DNA from: Pseudomonas sp. R-28-1W-6
GTDB taxonomy: Bacteria > Pseudomonadota > Gammaproteobacteria > Pseudomonadales > Pseudomonadaceae
Length of the DNA: 64,000 nt
Assembly: GCF_009799925.1 (NCBI RefSeq)
Contig: NZ_WELK01000009.1
Span: forward strand, 1-64,000
Direction: 5' to 3'
Positions 19,458 to 28,693 of this stretch are shown here, piece by piece. A program made the position numbers and the translations under genes. Under the pieces are notes generated by a model. The model had not been told where the DNA came from. It did not search any database and saw only the letters and a list, made by a program, of their open reading frames with translations. How positions within the stretch are numbered: position 1 is the first letter of the stretch; each line of letters starts with the position of its first letter.

Positions 19458-19473
19458 TGCAAGCACGGTGCCA
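19458..19473 (-). promoter_or_regulatory. Sigma-54 promoter of the soluble chemoreceptor
   Basis: On the minus strand TGGCAC-CGTGC-TTGCA, an exact match to the -24/-12 consensus, ending 33 bp before the start codon. The expected transcription start is near 19446, leaving a leader of about 20 nt with the AGGGAG ribosome site. Confidence 0.88.
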
Positions 19474-19557
19474 CTATCTGCGAAGCCTGTCACAAGGTTG
19501 GCGCCGAAAATCCGCCTGATCGATTGCCTTGGGTTGGTGCAACTGCTTGATGCTGTT

Positions 19558-19805
19558 CTATTTTGGTGCGACCGGCTGGTGCCACGGTTCTCCGCGCGAG
19601 AAGGGCGTCAGCATCGACAGATGGAGGTTCTTCAGCGGTATCACCAGGCGTTCGCCCGCCGGCAGCGCGGCGTTGCTCAGTAGCATGAGCAGGACGAGAT
19701 CGGGCGCTCCATGGCGCTGGCGAGTGCATGCATGAAGGCCGCCCACTGCCTGTGCCAGGCCTCGGCTTGTGGCCGGGCAGCAACAGTCGGCTGCGCAGTT
19801 GTCAT
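19558..19805 (-). pseudogene. Possible small gene broken by one frameshift
   Basis: From ATG 19805 the minus strand reads MTTAQPTVAARPQAEAWHRQ and on to HALASAMERP, then runs into a stop; one frame over, the text continues as DLVLLMLLSNAALPAGERLV and PLKNLHLSMLTPFSRGEPWH to TAG at 19558. A single-base change near 19700 would join them into about 82 residues. I do not recognise the product and a chance pair of frames cannot be excluded. The rest of the 19426-19859 gap holds only the sigma-54 promoter. Confidence 0.3.
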
Positions 19806-19859
19806 CAGCCTGTCATGCATCCGTCATAGGCTCGCGCCATCCCAATCAAGGAGCGCGAA

Positions 19860-20321
19860 ATGAAAGTGTTCAGCCTGACGGCATTGGCACTGGGCCTGGC
19901 TTCCAGCCTGGCGCTGGCCGATGTGCGTGTCGAAGGACCGATCGAGTACGGTGTGTTCGCCACCCAGTTCAAGGACACGCAGCCGGGGGAGCGGGTGCTG
20001 ACCCGGGCCAACCAGCAGATCGAACAGACCGATGAGGTGCCGGCCCGCCTCGGTACCAAGTTCGGCGTGCGTTATCGCCTGTCCGGCAAGACGGAAACCG
20101 GCGAACCGCTGACACTGATGTATTTCACCCCGGGCCTGATTGGGCCGGACGGGCGTCGCCAGGACAAGATCGAAGTGGTGCAGAAACTGGCCGCCGGTGC
20201 CGAGCAGGACGTGATGGCCTACGAGTTCACCGAGCGCTACGAAGCGGTGCCCGGCGAGTGGCAGTTCATGGTGTTCCAGGGCGATCGCAAGCTGGTCGAA
20301 CAACGCTTCCAAGTGCGTTGA
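19860..20321 (+). CDS. DUF3859 periplasmic protein
   Basis: A 153-residue secreted protein. A cleavable signal peptide MKVFSLTALALGLASSLALA is followed by a beta-rich domain (VRVEGPIEYGVFATQF, GTKFGVRYRLSG, GEWQFMVFQGDRKLVEQRFQ) that matches the DUF3859 family of Pseudomonas and relatives; no function is known. Monocistronic, with AAGGAGCG before the ATG and its own terminator. Confidence 0.85.
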   Translation: MKVFSLTALALGLASSLALADVRVEGPIEYGVFATQFKDTQPGERVLTRANQQIEQTDEVPARLGTKFGVRYRLSGKTETGEPLTLMYFTPGLIGPDGRRQDKIEVVQKLAAGAEQDVMAYEFTERYEAVPGEWQFMVFQGDRKLVEQRFQVR

Positions 20322-20340
20322 GATTAGTTGCCATCAACAG

Positions 20341-20371
20341 AACCCGGGCATGGCAGTGCCCGGGTTTTTTT
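20341..20371 (+). terminator. Terminator after the DUF3859 gene
   Basis: AACCCGGGCA/TGCCCGGGTT stem, 6-nt loop TGGCAG, then TTTTTA. Confidence 0.93.
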
Positions 20372-20384
20372 ATGCGTGGCTCAT

Positions 20385-20411
20385 TCAAGCCCCGGGTGCA
20401 CTAGTCGATAA
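20385..20411 (+). promoter_or_regulatory. Sigma-28 (FliA) promoter of the membrane chemoreceptor
   Basis: TCAAGCCC, 11 bases, GTCGATAA fits the flagellar/chemotaxis consensus TAAAGTTT-N11-GCCGATAA in both spacing and core bases. It lies about 95 bp before the receptor start. Confidence 0.7.
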
Positions 20412-20505
20412 GTTGAATAGAAGTCGAGCGCGACTCCATTTAAGTTGATCTTAAGAATCGACGCCTATCTTTCCTCACTCGCAATTAGTCTCCAGGTGCA
20501 CGCCC

Positions 20506-22131
20506 ATGTCTTTGAGAAATATGAAAATCGCAACTCGTTCCGGGTTAGGTTTCGCAGTCCTTGCCTTGCTGGTTCTGGTTGTCGGTGGTTTCTCGCTGAT
20601 GCAGATGAATCGCATGAACAAGCAGTCCAGCGAAGTCAACGAAATCTGGGTTCCCGCCATTCTCGCGCTGGATGAGATGAGCCAGGATTTTCTGCGGGTT
20701 CGCGCCTTGACCCTGCGTCTGTTGCTGATCCGCGATGAGCAGGCCATGCATGCCAATGAGCAGCGCGTGGAGGAAATGAAGCAGGCCATGGATGCGGCGC
20801 AAGTCCGCTACGAAGCCTTGATCACCTTGCCGGAAGAGCGGGTGGCCTACGAGAAGTTCAAGACGGCAAAGGATCTGTATATGCGCGAGCAGATGCGCAT
20901 CATGGATTATTCGCGCAAGGACATGCTGGACGAGGCGCTGGCCGTCGCCGGCGGGGAACTCAACCAGCATGCCGACCAGGTCGCCCGCGAGCTGGTGGTG
21001 CTGACCAAGCTGAACACCGACGGCGTCACCGCCGCCGCCAAGCAGACCGAAGCGGTGTTCAACAGCGCCACCCAACTGGTGATTCTGCTGCTCGTGGGTG
21101 CGATTGCCGCCACCATCTTCCTGGCCCTGATGCTCACCCGCAGCATCGTCCGGCCGCTGACCCAGGCGGTGGAGGTGGCCAACGTGGTGGCCTCCGGCGA
21201 CCTGAGCCAGACCATCCAGATCGAGGGCGAAGATGAGCCCGCGCAGCTGCTGACCGCCCTGCGCAGCATGCAGCAGAGCCTGCGAACCACCATCCAGAGC
21301 ATTTCCGATTCGTCCAACCAGTTGGCCTCGGCCTCGGAAGAGCTGCATGCGGTGACCGAGGACTCCACCCGCGGCCTGCACCAGCAGAACAACGAAATCG
21401 AGCAGGCGGCGACCGCGGTCAACGAGATGACCGCGGCGGTGGAAGAGGTGGCGCGCAATGCGGTGAGCACCTCGGAAGCCTCCAAGGAGACCGATCAGAC
21501 CGCCCAGCAGGGCCGCGAGCAGGTGCGCCAGACCGTCGATTCGATCAGCCACCTGGCCGCGGATGTGACGGCCACGGCCGACGAGGTCGAGCAATTGGCC
21601 AGCCGGGTGCGCGACATCAGCCAGGTTCTCGACGTGATCCGCTCCATCGCCGAACAGACCAACCTGCTCGCCCTCAACGCGGCGATCGAGGCGGCCCGTG
21701 CCGGTGATGCCGGCCGCGGCTTTGCCGTGGTGGCCGACGAGGTGCGTGCCCTGGCCCATCGCACGCAGCAGTCGACCCAGGAAATCGAACAGATGATCGG
21801 CGGCATCCAGCAGGGCACCGAGCGCTCGGTGACCTCCATGCAGAACAGCAATCTGCGCGCGCGCTCGACCCTGGAAGTCGCCCGCGAAGCCGGGGTGGCG
21901 CTGGAGAACATCACCCAGGCCATCGCCTCGATCAACGAGCGCAACCTGGTGATCGCCAGTGCCTCGGAAGAGCAGGCCCAGGTCGCCCGCGAGGTCGACC
22001 GCAACCTGGTGAACATCCGCGACCTGTCGCTGCAGACCTCGGCCGGCGCCAACCAGACCAGTGCGGCGAGCCAGGAGCTGTCGCGGCTGGCAATCGACAT
22101 GAACAACTTGGTGGCGCGCTTCCGCATCTGA
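20506..22131 (+). CDS. Methyl-accepting chemotaxis protein (4HB type)
   Basis: Transmembrane chemoreceptor of 541 residues. TM1 is near residues 13-33, the periplasmic four-helix bundle sensor covers about 34-187 ([33 protein letters not shown]), TM2 is near 188-209, then HAMP ([20 protein letters not shown]) and the signalling domain with tip [20 protein letters not shown]. Methylation helices flank the tip; there is no C-terminal CheR-docking pentapeptide (ends VARFRI). A FliA-type promoter upstream fits motility-linked expression. From memory it corresponds to PA1608, beside fabB in PAO1; its ligand is not known to me. Confidence 0.95.
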   Translation: MSLRNMKIATRSGLGFAVLALLVLVVGGFSLMQMNRMNKQSSEVNEIWVPAILALDEMSQDFLRVRALTLRLLLIRDEQAMHANEQRVEEMKQAMDAAQVRYEALITLPEERVAYEKFKTAKDLYMREQMRIMDYSRKDMLDEALAVAGGELNQHADQVARELVVLTKLNTDGVTAAAKQTEAVFNSATQLVILLLVGAIAATIFLALMLTRSIVRPLTQAVEVANVVASGDLSQTIQIEGEDEPAQLLTALRSMQQSLRTTIQSISDSSNQLASASEELHAVTEDSTRGLHQQNNEIEQAATAVNEMTAAVEEVARNAVSTSEASKETDQTAQQGREQVRQTVDSISHLAADVTATADEVEQLASRVRDISQVLDVIRSIAEQTNLLALNAAIEAARAGDAGRGFAVVADEVRALAHRTQQSTQEIEQMIGGIQQGTERSVTSMQNSNLRARSTLEVAREAGVALENITQAIASINERNLVIASASEEQAQVAREVDRNLVNIRDLSLQTSAGANQTSAASQELSRLAIDMNNLVARFRI

Positions 22132-22284
22132 GGCGTGGTGTCCGGCCTGCTGGCATGTTTGCAGCGGGCCGCGACCGTTTGTGCAGGCGGGAACCGGGCG
22201 ATGTTGGTTCACGGGCTCGTTGCAGCGAGCGGCAGCCCATGAACAGACGCTGCGGCCCCTTGATGTTCGATGCAGGCCGCCATT

Positions 22285-22345
22285 CTGTGGGAGCGGCTCT
22301 AGCCGCGAAAGATCCCCGGATGCCTGGATAAACCCGCTCCCGCCA
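22285..22345. repeat. REP-type palindromic element
   Basis: TGTGGGAGCGGCTCTAGCCGCGAA, here as the hairpin GCGGCT/AGCCGC (22294-22305) with flanking GGGAGCGG (22289-22296) and CCGCTCCC (22334-22341), is the common Pseudomonas REP sequence. It lies in the convergent gap between the receptor and fabB. Confidence 0.8.
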
Positions 22346-22372
22346 AACCCCGTGTGCTGATGCAGCACCAAT

Positions 22373-22400
22373 GAAAACGGCGCCCTGAGGCGCCGTTTTC
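22373..22400 (-). terminator. Terminator of fabA-fabB
   Basis: GAAAACGGCGCC/GGCGCCGTTTTC stem with a 4-nt loop, 17 bp after the fabB stop; symmetrical, so it may also serve the opposite strand. Confidence 0.88.
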
Positions 22401-22416
22401 ATCTGTGGTGAATCAC

Positions 22417-23634
22417 TCAGCCTTTGTAGCGCTGCATCACCAGGGTGGCGTTGGTGCCGCCAAAGCCGAAGCTGTTGCTCATCACGGTGTTCAGCTCGGC
22501 ATTCTCGCGGGTCTGGCGCAGGATCGGCATGTCGGCCACTTCCGGGTCCAGTTCGTCGATGTTGGCCGAGCCGGCGATGAACTTGCCTTCCATCATCAGC
22601 AGGCAGTAGATCGCTTCCTGCACGCCGGCGGCGCCCAGCGAGTGACCGGACAGGCTCTTGGTCGAGCTGATCGGCGGCGCCTTGTCGCCGAACACCTCGC
22701 GTACGCCGCGGATTTCCGCGACATCGCCCACCGGGGTGGAGGTGCCGTGGGTGTTCAGGTAGTCGATCGGGCCGTTGACGGTGGCCAGGGCCTGGCGCAT
22801 GCAGCGCACCGCGCCTTCGCCGCTCGGCGCGACCATGTCGTAGCCGTCGCTGGTGGCGCCGTAACCGACGATTTCCGCGTAGATCTTGGCGCCGCGCTTG
22901 AGGGCGTGCTCCAGTTCCTCGACCACCACCATGCCGCCGCCACCGGCGATGACGAAACCGTCACGCTTGGCGTCGTAGGCGCGCGAGGCCTTCTCCGGGG
23001 TGTCGTTGTACTGGGTGGAGAGGGCGCCCATGGCGTCGAACAGGCAGCTCTGGCTCCAGTGTTCTTCTTCACCGCCACCGGCGAAGACGATGTCCTGCTT
23101 GCCCAGCTGGATCTGCTCCATGGCCTGGCCGATGCAATGCGCGCTGGTGGCGCAGGCCGAGGAGATGGAGAAGTTCACGCCCTTGATCTGGAACGGCGTG
23201 GCCAGGCAGGCCGACACCGTGCTGCCCATGGTGCGTGTGACGCGGTATGGGCCGATACGCTTGACGCCTTTCTCGCGCAGGGTATCGATGGCTTCCATCT
23301 GGTTCAGGGTCGAAGCCCCGCCGGAGCCGGCGATCAGGCCGGTGCGCGGGTTGGAGACCTGCTCGGGAGTGAGCCCGGAATCCTTGATCGCCTGTTCCAT
23401 CGACAGGTAGGCGTAGGCCGCGGCATCGCCCATGAAGCGCAGGATCTTGCGGTCGATCAGTTCCTCGAGGTTGAGATCGACCGAGCCGGATACCTGGCTA
23501 CGCAGACCGTGTTCAGCGTAGGCCGGATTGAAGCGGATACCCGCCTTGCTGGCACGCAGGCTGGCGGAAACGGTGTCTTTGTCATTGCCCAGGCAGGAAA
23601 CGATGCCCAGACCGGTGATCACGACGCGGCGCAT
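22417..23634 (-). CDS. fabB: 3-oxoacyl-ACP synthase I
   Basis: Condensing enzyme KAS I (405 residues), essential for elongating the cis-3-decenoyl-ACP made by FabA and hence for unsaturated fatty acid synthesis. The active-site Cys161 lies in [16 protein letters not shown], and the two His in [11 protein letters not shown] and [12 protein letters not shown] are intact. The frame is open further upstream, but ATG 23634 gives the conserved [16 protein letters not shown]. It follows fabA by 13 bp in the classic fabAB operon. Confidence 0.98.
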   Translation of the reverse strand: MRRVVITGLGIVSCLGNDKDTVSASLRASKAGIRFNPAYAEHGLRSQVSGSVDLNLEELIDRKILRFMGDAAAYAYLSMEQAIKDSGLTPEQVSNPRTGLIAGSGGASTLNQMEAIDTLREKGVKRIGPYRVTRTMGSTVSACLATPFQIKGVNFSISSACATSAHCIGQAMEQIQLGKQDIVFAGGGEEEHWSQSCLFDAMGALSTQYNDTPEKASRAYDAKRDGFVIAGGGGMVVVEELEHALKRGAKIYAEIVGYGATSDGYDMVAPSGEGAVRCMRQALATVNGPIDYLNTHGTSTPVGDVAEIRGVREVFGDKAPPISSTKSLSGHSLGAAGVQEAIYCLLMMEGKFIAGSANIDELDPEVADMPILRQTRENAELNTVMSNSFGFGGTNATLVMQRYKG

Positions 23635-23647
23635 GGCGAAAAGTCCT

Positions 23648-24163
23648 TCAGAAACTGTCGGTAGAGGTGAACAGGCCGACGCGCAAGCCTTCGGCACTGT
23701 AGATCTCGCGGCCATCGACGCTAACGGTGCCATCGGCGATGCCGAGGACCAGCGAGCGGCTGATGGTGCGCTTGATGTGAATGTTGTAGGTGATCTTCTT
23801 GGCGGTGGGCAGTACCTGGCCGAAGAATTTCACTTCGCCGGAACCCAGGGCGCGACCGCGGCCCGGATTGCCCTGCCAGCCGAGGTAGAATCCGACCAGC
23901 TGCCACATGGCGTCGAGGCCCAGGCAGCCCGGCATCACCGGGTCGCCCTCGAAGTGGCAGGCGAAGAACCACAGGTCCGGGTTGATATCGAGCTCGGCGA
24001 CGATTTCGCCCTTGCCATACTTGCCGCCGGTGTCGCTGATGTGAACGATGCGGTCGATCATCAGCATGTTGGGGGCGGGCAGTTGCGCATTACCCGGGCC
24101 GAACAGCTCGCCACGGCTACAGCGCAGCAGGTCTTCCCGGGTGAAGGCGTTTTGCTTGGTCAT
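23648..24163 (-). CDS. fabA: 3-hydroxydecanoyl-ACP dehydratase/isomerase
   Basis: Bifunctional dehydratase and trans-2/cis-3 isomerase at the branch to unsaturated fatty acids; hotdog dimer of 171 residues. Active-site His70 and Asp84 are in [22 protein letters not shown] (His in ACHFEGD, Asp in LGLDAMW). Start ATG with GAGGAGCT upstream. Upstream bases 24164-24343 contain a TCACA-N6-TGTGA palindrome that could be an operator. Confidence 0.98.
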   Translation of the reverse strand: MTKQNAFTREDLLRCSRGELFGPGNAQLPAPNMLMIDRIVHISDTGGKYGKGEIVAELDINPDLWFFACHFEGDPVMPGCLGLDAMWQLVGFYLGWQGNPGRGRALGSGEVKFFGQVLPTAKKITYNIHIKRTISRSLVLGIADGTVSVDGREIYSAEGLRVGLFTSTDSF

Positions 24164-24273
24164 GCGAGCTCCTCAATGGCCCCGCCGCACGGGGCTAAGC
24201 GATACATCCTGGTTGCCGCAGGCCGTGGGCATCTGTCGGCAGCGTAGTCATAGACTGTTGCGTCGTGGTGAAA

Positions 24274-24289
24274 GTCACAGTTCGATGTG
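24274..24289. promoter_or_regulatory. Palindrome upstream of fabA
   Basis: TCACAGTTCGATGTGA: 5-bp arms TCACA and TGTGA separated by six bases, 111 bp upstream of fabA. It is the inside-out form of a CRP site, so not a Vfr box; possible operator of an unknown regulator. Confidence 0.35.
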
Positions 24290-24343
24290 AACACTTGTAA
24301 CCTCGATTGCCCTCTGGCGCCATGACGCCCGACAAGGTTGACA

Positions 24344-26245
24344 TTAGCACTCTCGATGACTGTTTTTGTGTAGCCAGCGAAGCAATATGCGCTCCAGGTC
24401 GGCACGCTTGAAGGGTTTGGCCAGATAATCGTTCATTCCGGCCTGCAGACAGGCTTCGCGATCGCCCTGCAGGGCATTGGCCGTGAGGGCGATGATCGGC
24501 GTAGTGGCATAAGCGTGCAGCTGACGAATCCGTCGGGTGGCTTCGTAACCATCCATGACCGGCAGGCGGCAATCCATCAGGACGGCCGCATAGTGATGCT
24601 GGCTGGCGCTGTGCACGGCCTGTACGCCATCGGCGACCAGGCTGACCTGGTAGCCGAGGCTGCGCAGCATGGCCTCGATCACGGTCTGGTTGACCGGGTT
24701 GTCTTCCACCAGCAGCACTTCCTCGCCGTCGCCGCGAAAGCCGAGCGGCTGGTTGCCCAGCGGCTCGATGCTCGAGCGCAGGCTGAAGGGCAGGGGGATC
24801 TCCAGGGTGAAGACCGAGCCCACGCCTTCGCTGCTGTGCGCATGCAGCGTGCCGCCCATGCGCTCGGCCAGGGTGCGGGCGATCGACAGGCCCAGGCCGG
24901 TGCCGCCATAACGCCGGGAAATCGAGGTGTCGGCCTGCTGGAAGGCATCGAACATGCGCTCCAGGCGCTGCGGGGCGATGCCGATGCCGCTGTCGTGCAC
25001 CGCGCAGGTGAACCACAGCACCTGCTCATCCAGCGGTTGCCAGCGGGTTTCGATGCGGATGCCGCCTTCCTCGGTGAATTTCAGTGCATTGCCCAGCAGG
25101 TTGACCAGGATCTGGCGGATTCGCGTGGGGTCGCCCTGTACCTCGAACTGCTCAAGGCCCGGCTGGCTCTCCAGGCGCAGGTGCAGGCCATGCTGCTGGG
25201 CGCTGTGCTGGAACACCTGGATCGAGCCCTGCAGCAGTTCCAGCAGGTTGAACGGGATCCGTTCCAGTTCGAGGGCGTCGCGCTCGATGCGGGAGAAGTC
25301 GAGGATGTCGTTGATGACCTTGAGCAGATGCTCCGTCGACTCGGTGGCCAGGGCCGCGTATTCGGCCTGCTCGTCGTTCATCGGGGTGGTTTCCAGCAGC
25401 TGCAGCATGCCCAGTACCCCGTTCATCGGCGTGCGCAGCTCGTGGCTCATCATCGCCAGGAAGTCGGACTTGGCCCGGTTGGCCTGCTCGGCTTCCTCGC
25501 GGGTCTTGATCAGTTGCGTCATGGCCAGCTGCTGCTCGCGGCTGGCGCTGGCCAGGCTGGCGGCCAGGTTGTTGATGTGACGTGCCAGCGCGCCCAGCTC
25601 ACCGTTGGCGGTTTCCGCCAGGGGCGTCTGGTACTGGCCTTGCTGCAAGGCTTTCAGGGCGCGGCCCATGTTGCTGATCGGGCGGGCCAGGCGCAGCGCC
25701 AGCTGGCGCGCCAGCAGGAAGGTCAGCAGCAGGGCGACCAGGCTGAGCACGGCGGCCTTGAGCAGGATCGCCTGCTGCCGGCTGGAAAAGGCGTCGCCGG
25801 ACATGCCGACCACCACCTGGCCGAGGTTGTCGGCGGCGTACTGCTCGCTCGGCAGCGGGCGACCGCTCGCCAGGGCGCTCTGCTGCGGGCGGATGGGCGC
25901 CTTGAACACCTCAACGGCGGCACTGCCCTCGCTGTCCTGGCGCTCGACATAGACCAGGATGTTCTCCGCCCGGTCGCGCACCTCGAGGAAGCGCACGTTG
26001 GGGGTTTGCAGGGTGGCGCGCAGCAGGCTTTCGAGGATTGCCGGGTTTTCCGTGACGACCCCGTACTCGACCGCCGGAGCCAGCTGGCTGGCGATCAGCT
26101 GGCCGGTATGGTTGAGTTCCTCGCGCAGATCCTGCAGGCGGGCCTGGGTGAAGAAACCGGCCAGCAGCAGGGTCAGCAGCAGGGCCGGGCCCACGCTGAC
26201 CAGCTGGGTGCGGGTGTGGATGCTCCAGTTGCCGCGACAGTTCAT
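24344..26245 (-). CDS. Hybrid sensor histidine kinase of the PA1611 type
   Basis: Inner-membrane hybrid kinase, 633 residues. TM1 near 14-34, periplasmic region to about 157, TM2 near 161-180, HAMP (about 181-235), a histidine kinase core with His268 in FLAMMSHELRTPMNGVLGM, ATPase boxes (NLLGNALKFTEEGG, DSGIGIAPQ, GGTGLGLSIA) and a C-terminal receiver with the acceptor Asp in AVLMDCRLPVMDGYEA. No Hpt domain, so it should pass phosphate to a separate Hpt protein. In P. aeruginosa the protein beside fabA (PA1611) binds RetS and feeds HptB and the Gac/Rsm network; the same role is inferred from position. ATG 26245 was chosen over an upstream start without RBS. Confidence 0.9.
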   Translation of the reverse strand: MNCRGNWSIHTRTQLVSVGPALLLTLLLAGFFTQARLQDLREELNHTGQLIASQLAPAVEYGVVTENPAILESLLRATLQTPNVRFLEVRDRAENILVYVERQDSEGSAAVEVFKAPIRPQQSALASGRPLPSEQYAADNLGQVVVGMSGDAFSSRQQAILLKAAVLSLVALLLTFLLARQLALRLARPISNMGRALKALQQGQYQTPLAETANGELGALARHINNLAASLASASREQQLAMTQLIKTREEAEQANRAKSDFLAMMSHELRTPMNGVLGMLQLLETTPMNDEQAEYAALATESTEHLLKVINDILDFSRIERDALELERIPFNLLELLQGSIQVFQHSAQQHGLHLRLESQPGLEQFEVQGDPTRIRQILVNLLGNALKFTEEGGIRIETRWQPLDEQVLWFTCAVHDSGIGIAPQRLERMFDAFQQADTSISRRYGGTGLGLSIARTLAERMGGTLHAHSSEGVGSVFTLEIPLPFSLRSSIEPLGNQPLGFRGDGEEVLLVEDNPVNQTVIEAMLRSLGYQVSLVADGVQAVHSASQHHYAAVLMDCRLPVMDGYEATRRIRQLHAYATTPIIALTANALQGDREACLQAGMNDYLAKPFKRADLERILLRWLHKNSHREC

Positions 26246-26520
26246 GGCGTGCCCGCCTCGGCGGCACAAGGCAAGCCGGCCGGGCAGCCCGGGATGCCAC
26301 CTGCGGGCACTGGGGCGTCGATGCGGGAGGGGAGAGAGCCTGGGGGGAATGCTGCGCAGCGCACAAAACGGCCTTGTTCGGGGCGGGTTCCGCGCATGTT
26401 AACCGAGATGCGCCGCTTTGCCAGCGCACGGCGGCATCTGCAACAAGGGCTGGCCGCCCGCCCGAGGCTCCGCAATAATGCTGCACATTCGCCATCCAGA
26501 TGGCTTCGTATGGATACATC

Positions 26521-27543
26521 ATGACCGAGCAACAACCAGTCGCAGTGCTGGGCGGCGGCAGCTTTGGCACGGCCATCGCCAACCTGCTGGCCCAGAATGG
26601 CCAACGCGTTCGCCAGTGGATGCGTGACCCGGAGCAGGCGGCCGCCATGCGCAGCCAGCGGGAGAACCCGCGCTACCTGAAAGGCGTGAAACTGCACCCC
26701 GGGGTTGAACCGGTAACCGACCTCAACGCGACCCTGGCCGCCTGCGAGCTGGTGTTCGTCGCCTTGCCGTCCTCGGCGCTGCGCCAGGCCCTGCAGCCGG
26801 TGGCGGGGGCGCTGGCGGGCAAGCTGCTGGTCAGCACCACCAAGGGCATCGAGGCGCAGAGCTTCAAGCTGATGAGCCAGATCCTCGAGGAAGTGGCGCC
26901 GCAGGCGCGCATCGGCGTGCTCTCCGGGCCCAACCTGGCGCGGGAGATCGCTGAACAGGCACTGACCGCCACGGTGATCGCCAGCGAGGACGAAGAACTG
27001 TGCACGCGCGTGCAGCAGGCCCTGCACGGGCGCACCTTCCGCGTGTATGCCAGCCGCGACCGCTTCGGCGTGGAGCTCGGCGGCGCGCTGAAGAACGTCT
27101 ACGCGATCATCGCCGGCATGGCCGTGTCCCTGGGCATGGGCGAGAATACCAAGAGCATGCTGATCACCCGCGCCCTGGCGGAAATGACCCGTTTCGCGGT
27201 CAAGCTCGGCGCCAATCCCATGACCTTCCTCGGCCTGGCCGGGGTGGGCGACCTGATCGTCACCTGCTCCTCGCCCAAGAGCCGCAACTACCAGGTCGGT
27301 TTCGCCCTGGGCGAGGGTTTGAGCCTGGAGGAGGCCGTGGCCCGCCTGGGCGAAGTGGCCGAGGGCGTCAACACGATCAAGGTGCTGAAGAGCAAGGCCG
27401 AGGAACTGCAGGTCTATATGCCGCTGGTAGCCGGCTTGCATGCAATCCTGTTCGAAGGGCGTACCCTGGCCCAGGTGATCGAGGCGCTGATGCGCGGCGA
27501 ACCGAAGACCGACGTCGACTTCATTTCCACCAGCGGTTTCTGA
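26521..27543 (+). CDS. gpsA: Glycerol-3-phosphate dehydrogenase (NAD(P)+)
   Basis: Makes sn-glycerol 3-phosphate from dihydroxyacetone phosphate for phospholipid synthesis; cytosolic, 340 residues. Rossmann motif [16 protein letters not shown] at the N terminus, [11 protein letters not shown] and the catalytic Lys in [13 protein letters not shown], plus [20 protein letters not shown] longer frame opens 21 bp upstream, but [13 protein letters not shown] is the family N terminus. Divergent from the hybrid kinase and first gene of a four-gene plus-strand run. Confidence 0.97.
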   Translation: MTEQQPVAVLGGGSFGTAIANLLAQNGQRVRQWMRDPEQAAAMRSQRENPRYLKGVKLHPGVEPVTDLNATLAACELVFVALPSSALRQALQPVAGALAGKLLVSTTKGIEAQSFKLMSQILEEVAPQARIGVLSGPNLAREIAEQALTATVIASEDEELCTRVQQALHGRTFRVYASRDRFGVELGGALKNVYAIIAGMAVSLGMGENTKSMLITRALAEMTRFAVKLGANPMTFLGLAGVGDLIVTCSSPKSRNYQVGFALGEGLSLEEAVARLGEVAEGVNTIKVLKSKAEELQVYMPLVAGLHAILFEGRTLAQVIEALMRGEPKTDVDFISTSGF

Positions 27544-27562
27544 CCGAGATCGGGAGAACGAC

Positions 27563-27910
27563 ATGACTGAACCAAGCAAAGAACTGGAACGGGAATCCAT
27601 CCTGCTGCGCATCCTGTGGATGGTGATCTTCGTCATCGTCTGGCAGCTGGCGGAAATCATCCTGGGCGGCGTGGTGCTGCTGCAGCTGGGTTATCGCCTG
27701 TTCTACGGCGCGCCCAACGGCAGCCTGCAGGGCTTTGGCGACAGCCTCAGCCAGTACCTGCAGCAGATCGGCCGCTTCGGCACCTTCAACAGTGAAGATA
27801 AGCCCTGGCCCTTCGCCGACTGGCCGACCCCGCGTGCGCCGCAGGACAACCAACCGCACAGCATTCCGCCCGCGGCGCACCCAGTGGTGGACGAAGAGCC
27901 CAAGCTGTGA
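27563..27910 (+). CDS. DUF4389 small membrane protein
   Basis: 115 residues with one or two hydrophobic helices (about 16-47, ILWMVIFVIVWQLAEIILGG) and a cytoplasmic tail with the family motif YLQQIGRFGTFNSEDKPWPF. Function unknown. Starts 20 bp after gpsA and overlaps sixA by 4 bp (GTGA), so it is translated together with both. Confidence 0.88.
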   Translation: MTEPSKELERESILLRILWMVIFVIVWQLAEIILGGVVLLQLGYRLFYGAPNGSLQGFGDSLSQYLQQIGRFGTFNSEDKPWPFADWPTPRAPQDNQPHSIPPAAHPVVDEEPKL

Positions 27911-28365
27911 AGCTGTGGCTGCTGCGTCACGGCGAGGCAGAGCCGCGCGCGCGCAGCGATGCCGAGCGCGTGCTGACCGAGCATGGGCGCAAGGAGGTAC
28001 GGCATGCGGCCAAGCACCTGCGCGAGCGGCCGCTGGAGCAGATCCTGGTCAGCCCCTATCGGCGCGCCCAACAGACCGCCGAACTGGTGCGCGAGAAGCT
28101 CGGCCTGCAGCTGCCGCTGACCACCCTCGACTGGCTGACCCCGGATGACGACCCGCGCCAGGTGCTGCGCCGGCTGGATGAATTCACCGCCGAGGAATTG
28201 CTTATCGTCAGCCACAACCCGCTGCTCGGCGCGCTGGCCGGGCTGCTGGTGCATGGCCACCTGCAACAGCCCTTCACCCTGCACACCGCCAGCCTGATCT
28301 GCCTGGGTGGCGAGTTCCCGCTGGCCGGCGCGATGACCGTCGACGCCCTGTATCACCCGCATTAG
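27907..28365 (+). CDS. sixA: Phosphohistidine phosphatase SixA
   Basis: Histidine phosphatase of the phosphoglycerate mutase fold, 152 residues, known to remove phosphate from Hpt domains (ArcB) and PTS proteins. RHG motif in LWLLRHGEAEPRA with catalytic His8, Arg in VSPYRRAQQTAE and the second His in LLIVSHNPLLGAL. GTG start. The stop codon TAG takes its last base from the inserted 266-bp element: CAT TA|G, so the original gene end may have been different. Confidence 0.93.
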   Translation: MKLWLLRHGEAEPRARSDAERVLTEHGRKEVRHAAKHLRERPLEQILVSPYRRAQQTAELVREKLGLQLPLTTLDWLTPDDDPRQVLRRLDEFTAEELLIVSHNPLLGALAGLLVHGHLQQPFTLHTASLICLGGEFPLAGAMTVDALYHPH

Positions 28366-28630
28366 GGGCTGTTCCCGTTTCGTTCGCGAACCGCGTTGCT
28401 GCACAAAATCGCGCCAGGCTAGGCGTGGGACGCAGGCAATGGTCATTCCCTTGGCAAGTCCCGCAACGACGCATGGCGCGATTTTGCGCGCAACCCGCAG
28501 GGACGGGCCCGTTTTTGCGCGGAACGTCGTTACTCGACGGCTCATTTGGACGACCAAACCTCGCGTCTCGCGCCTAGCCCCGCGCAAAAACAGGCTCCGG
28601 CGTGGCCGCGAACGAAACGGGAACAGCCCC
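28365..28630 (+). mobile_element. MITE-like element, copy 1 (266 bp)
   Basis: Bounded by 24-bp perfect terminal inverted repeats that begin GGGGCTGTTCCCGTTTCG (28365-28388, 28607-28630) and flanked on both sides by TA (28363-28364, 28631-28632). Inside are two hairpins: AAAATCGCGCCA/TGGCGCGATTTT (28405-28416, 28474-28485) and GTTTTTGCGCGG/CCGCGCAAAAAC (28511-28522, 28580-28591), so the whole could fold as a three-way cruciform. No transposase is encoded. A nearly identical copy lies inverted at 53666-53931. TA flanks suggest an IS630/mariner-like mobiliser; the family name is unknown to me. Confidence 0.85.
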
Positions 28631-28693
28631 TAGCAGCGCTGCGTGCGCTGAAACATTTCTTAACTTGCACTCCCTCCTTGCCCGTGGAATATT

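Noticed and set aside
22132..22416. Small RNA in the receptor-fabB gap
   Set aside because: The conserved-looking part is a REP element and the terminator belongs to fabB; no promoter for an RNA was found.
24274..24289. Vfr/CRP site upstream of fabA
   Set aside because: Half-sites are inside-out (TCACA-N6-TGTGA) relative to the CRP consensus; kept only as an unknown palindrome.
28439..28633. Open frame shared by both 266-bp elements (MVIPLASPATTHGAILRATR...)
   Set aside because: The frame crosses hairpins and has no domain or RBS; similarity between copies is at DNA level and explained by the element itself.
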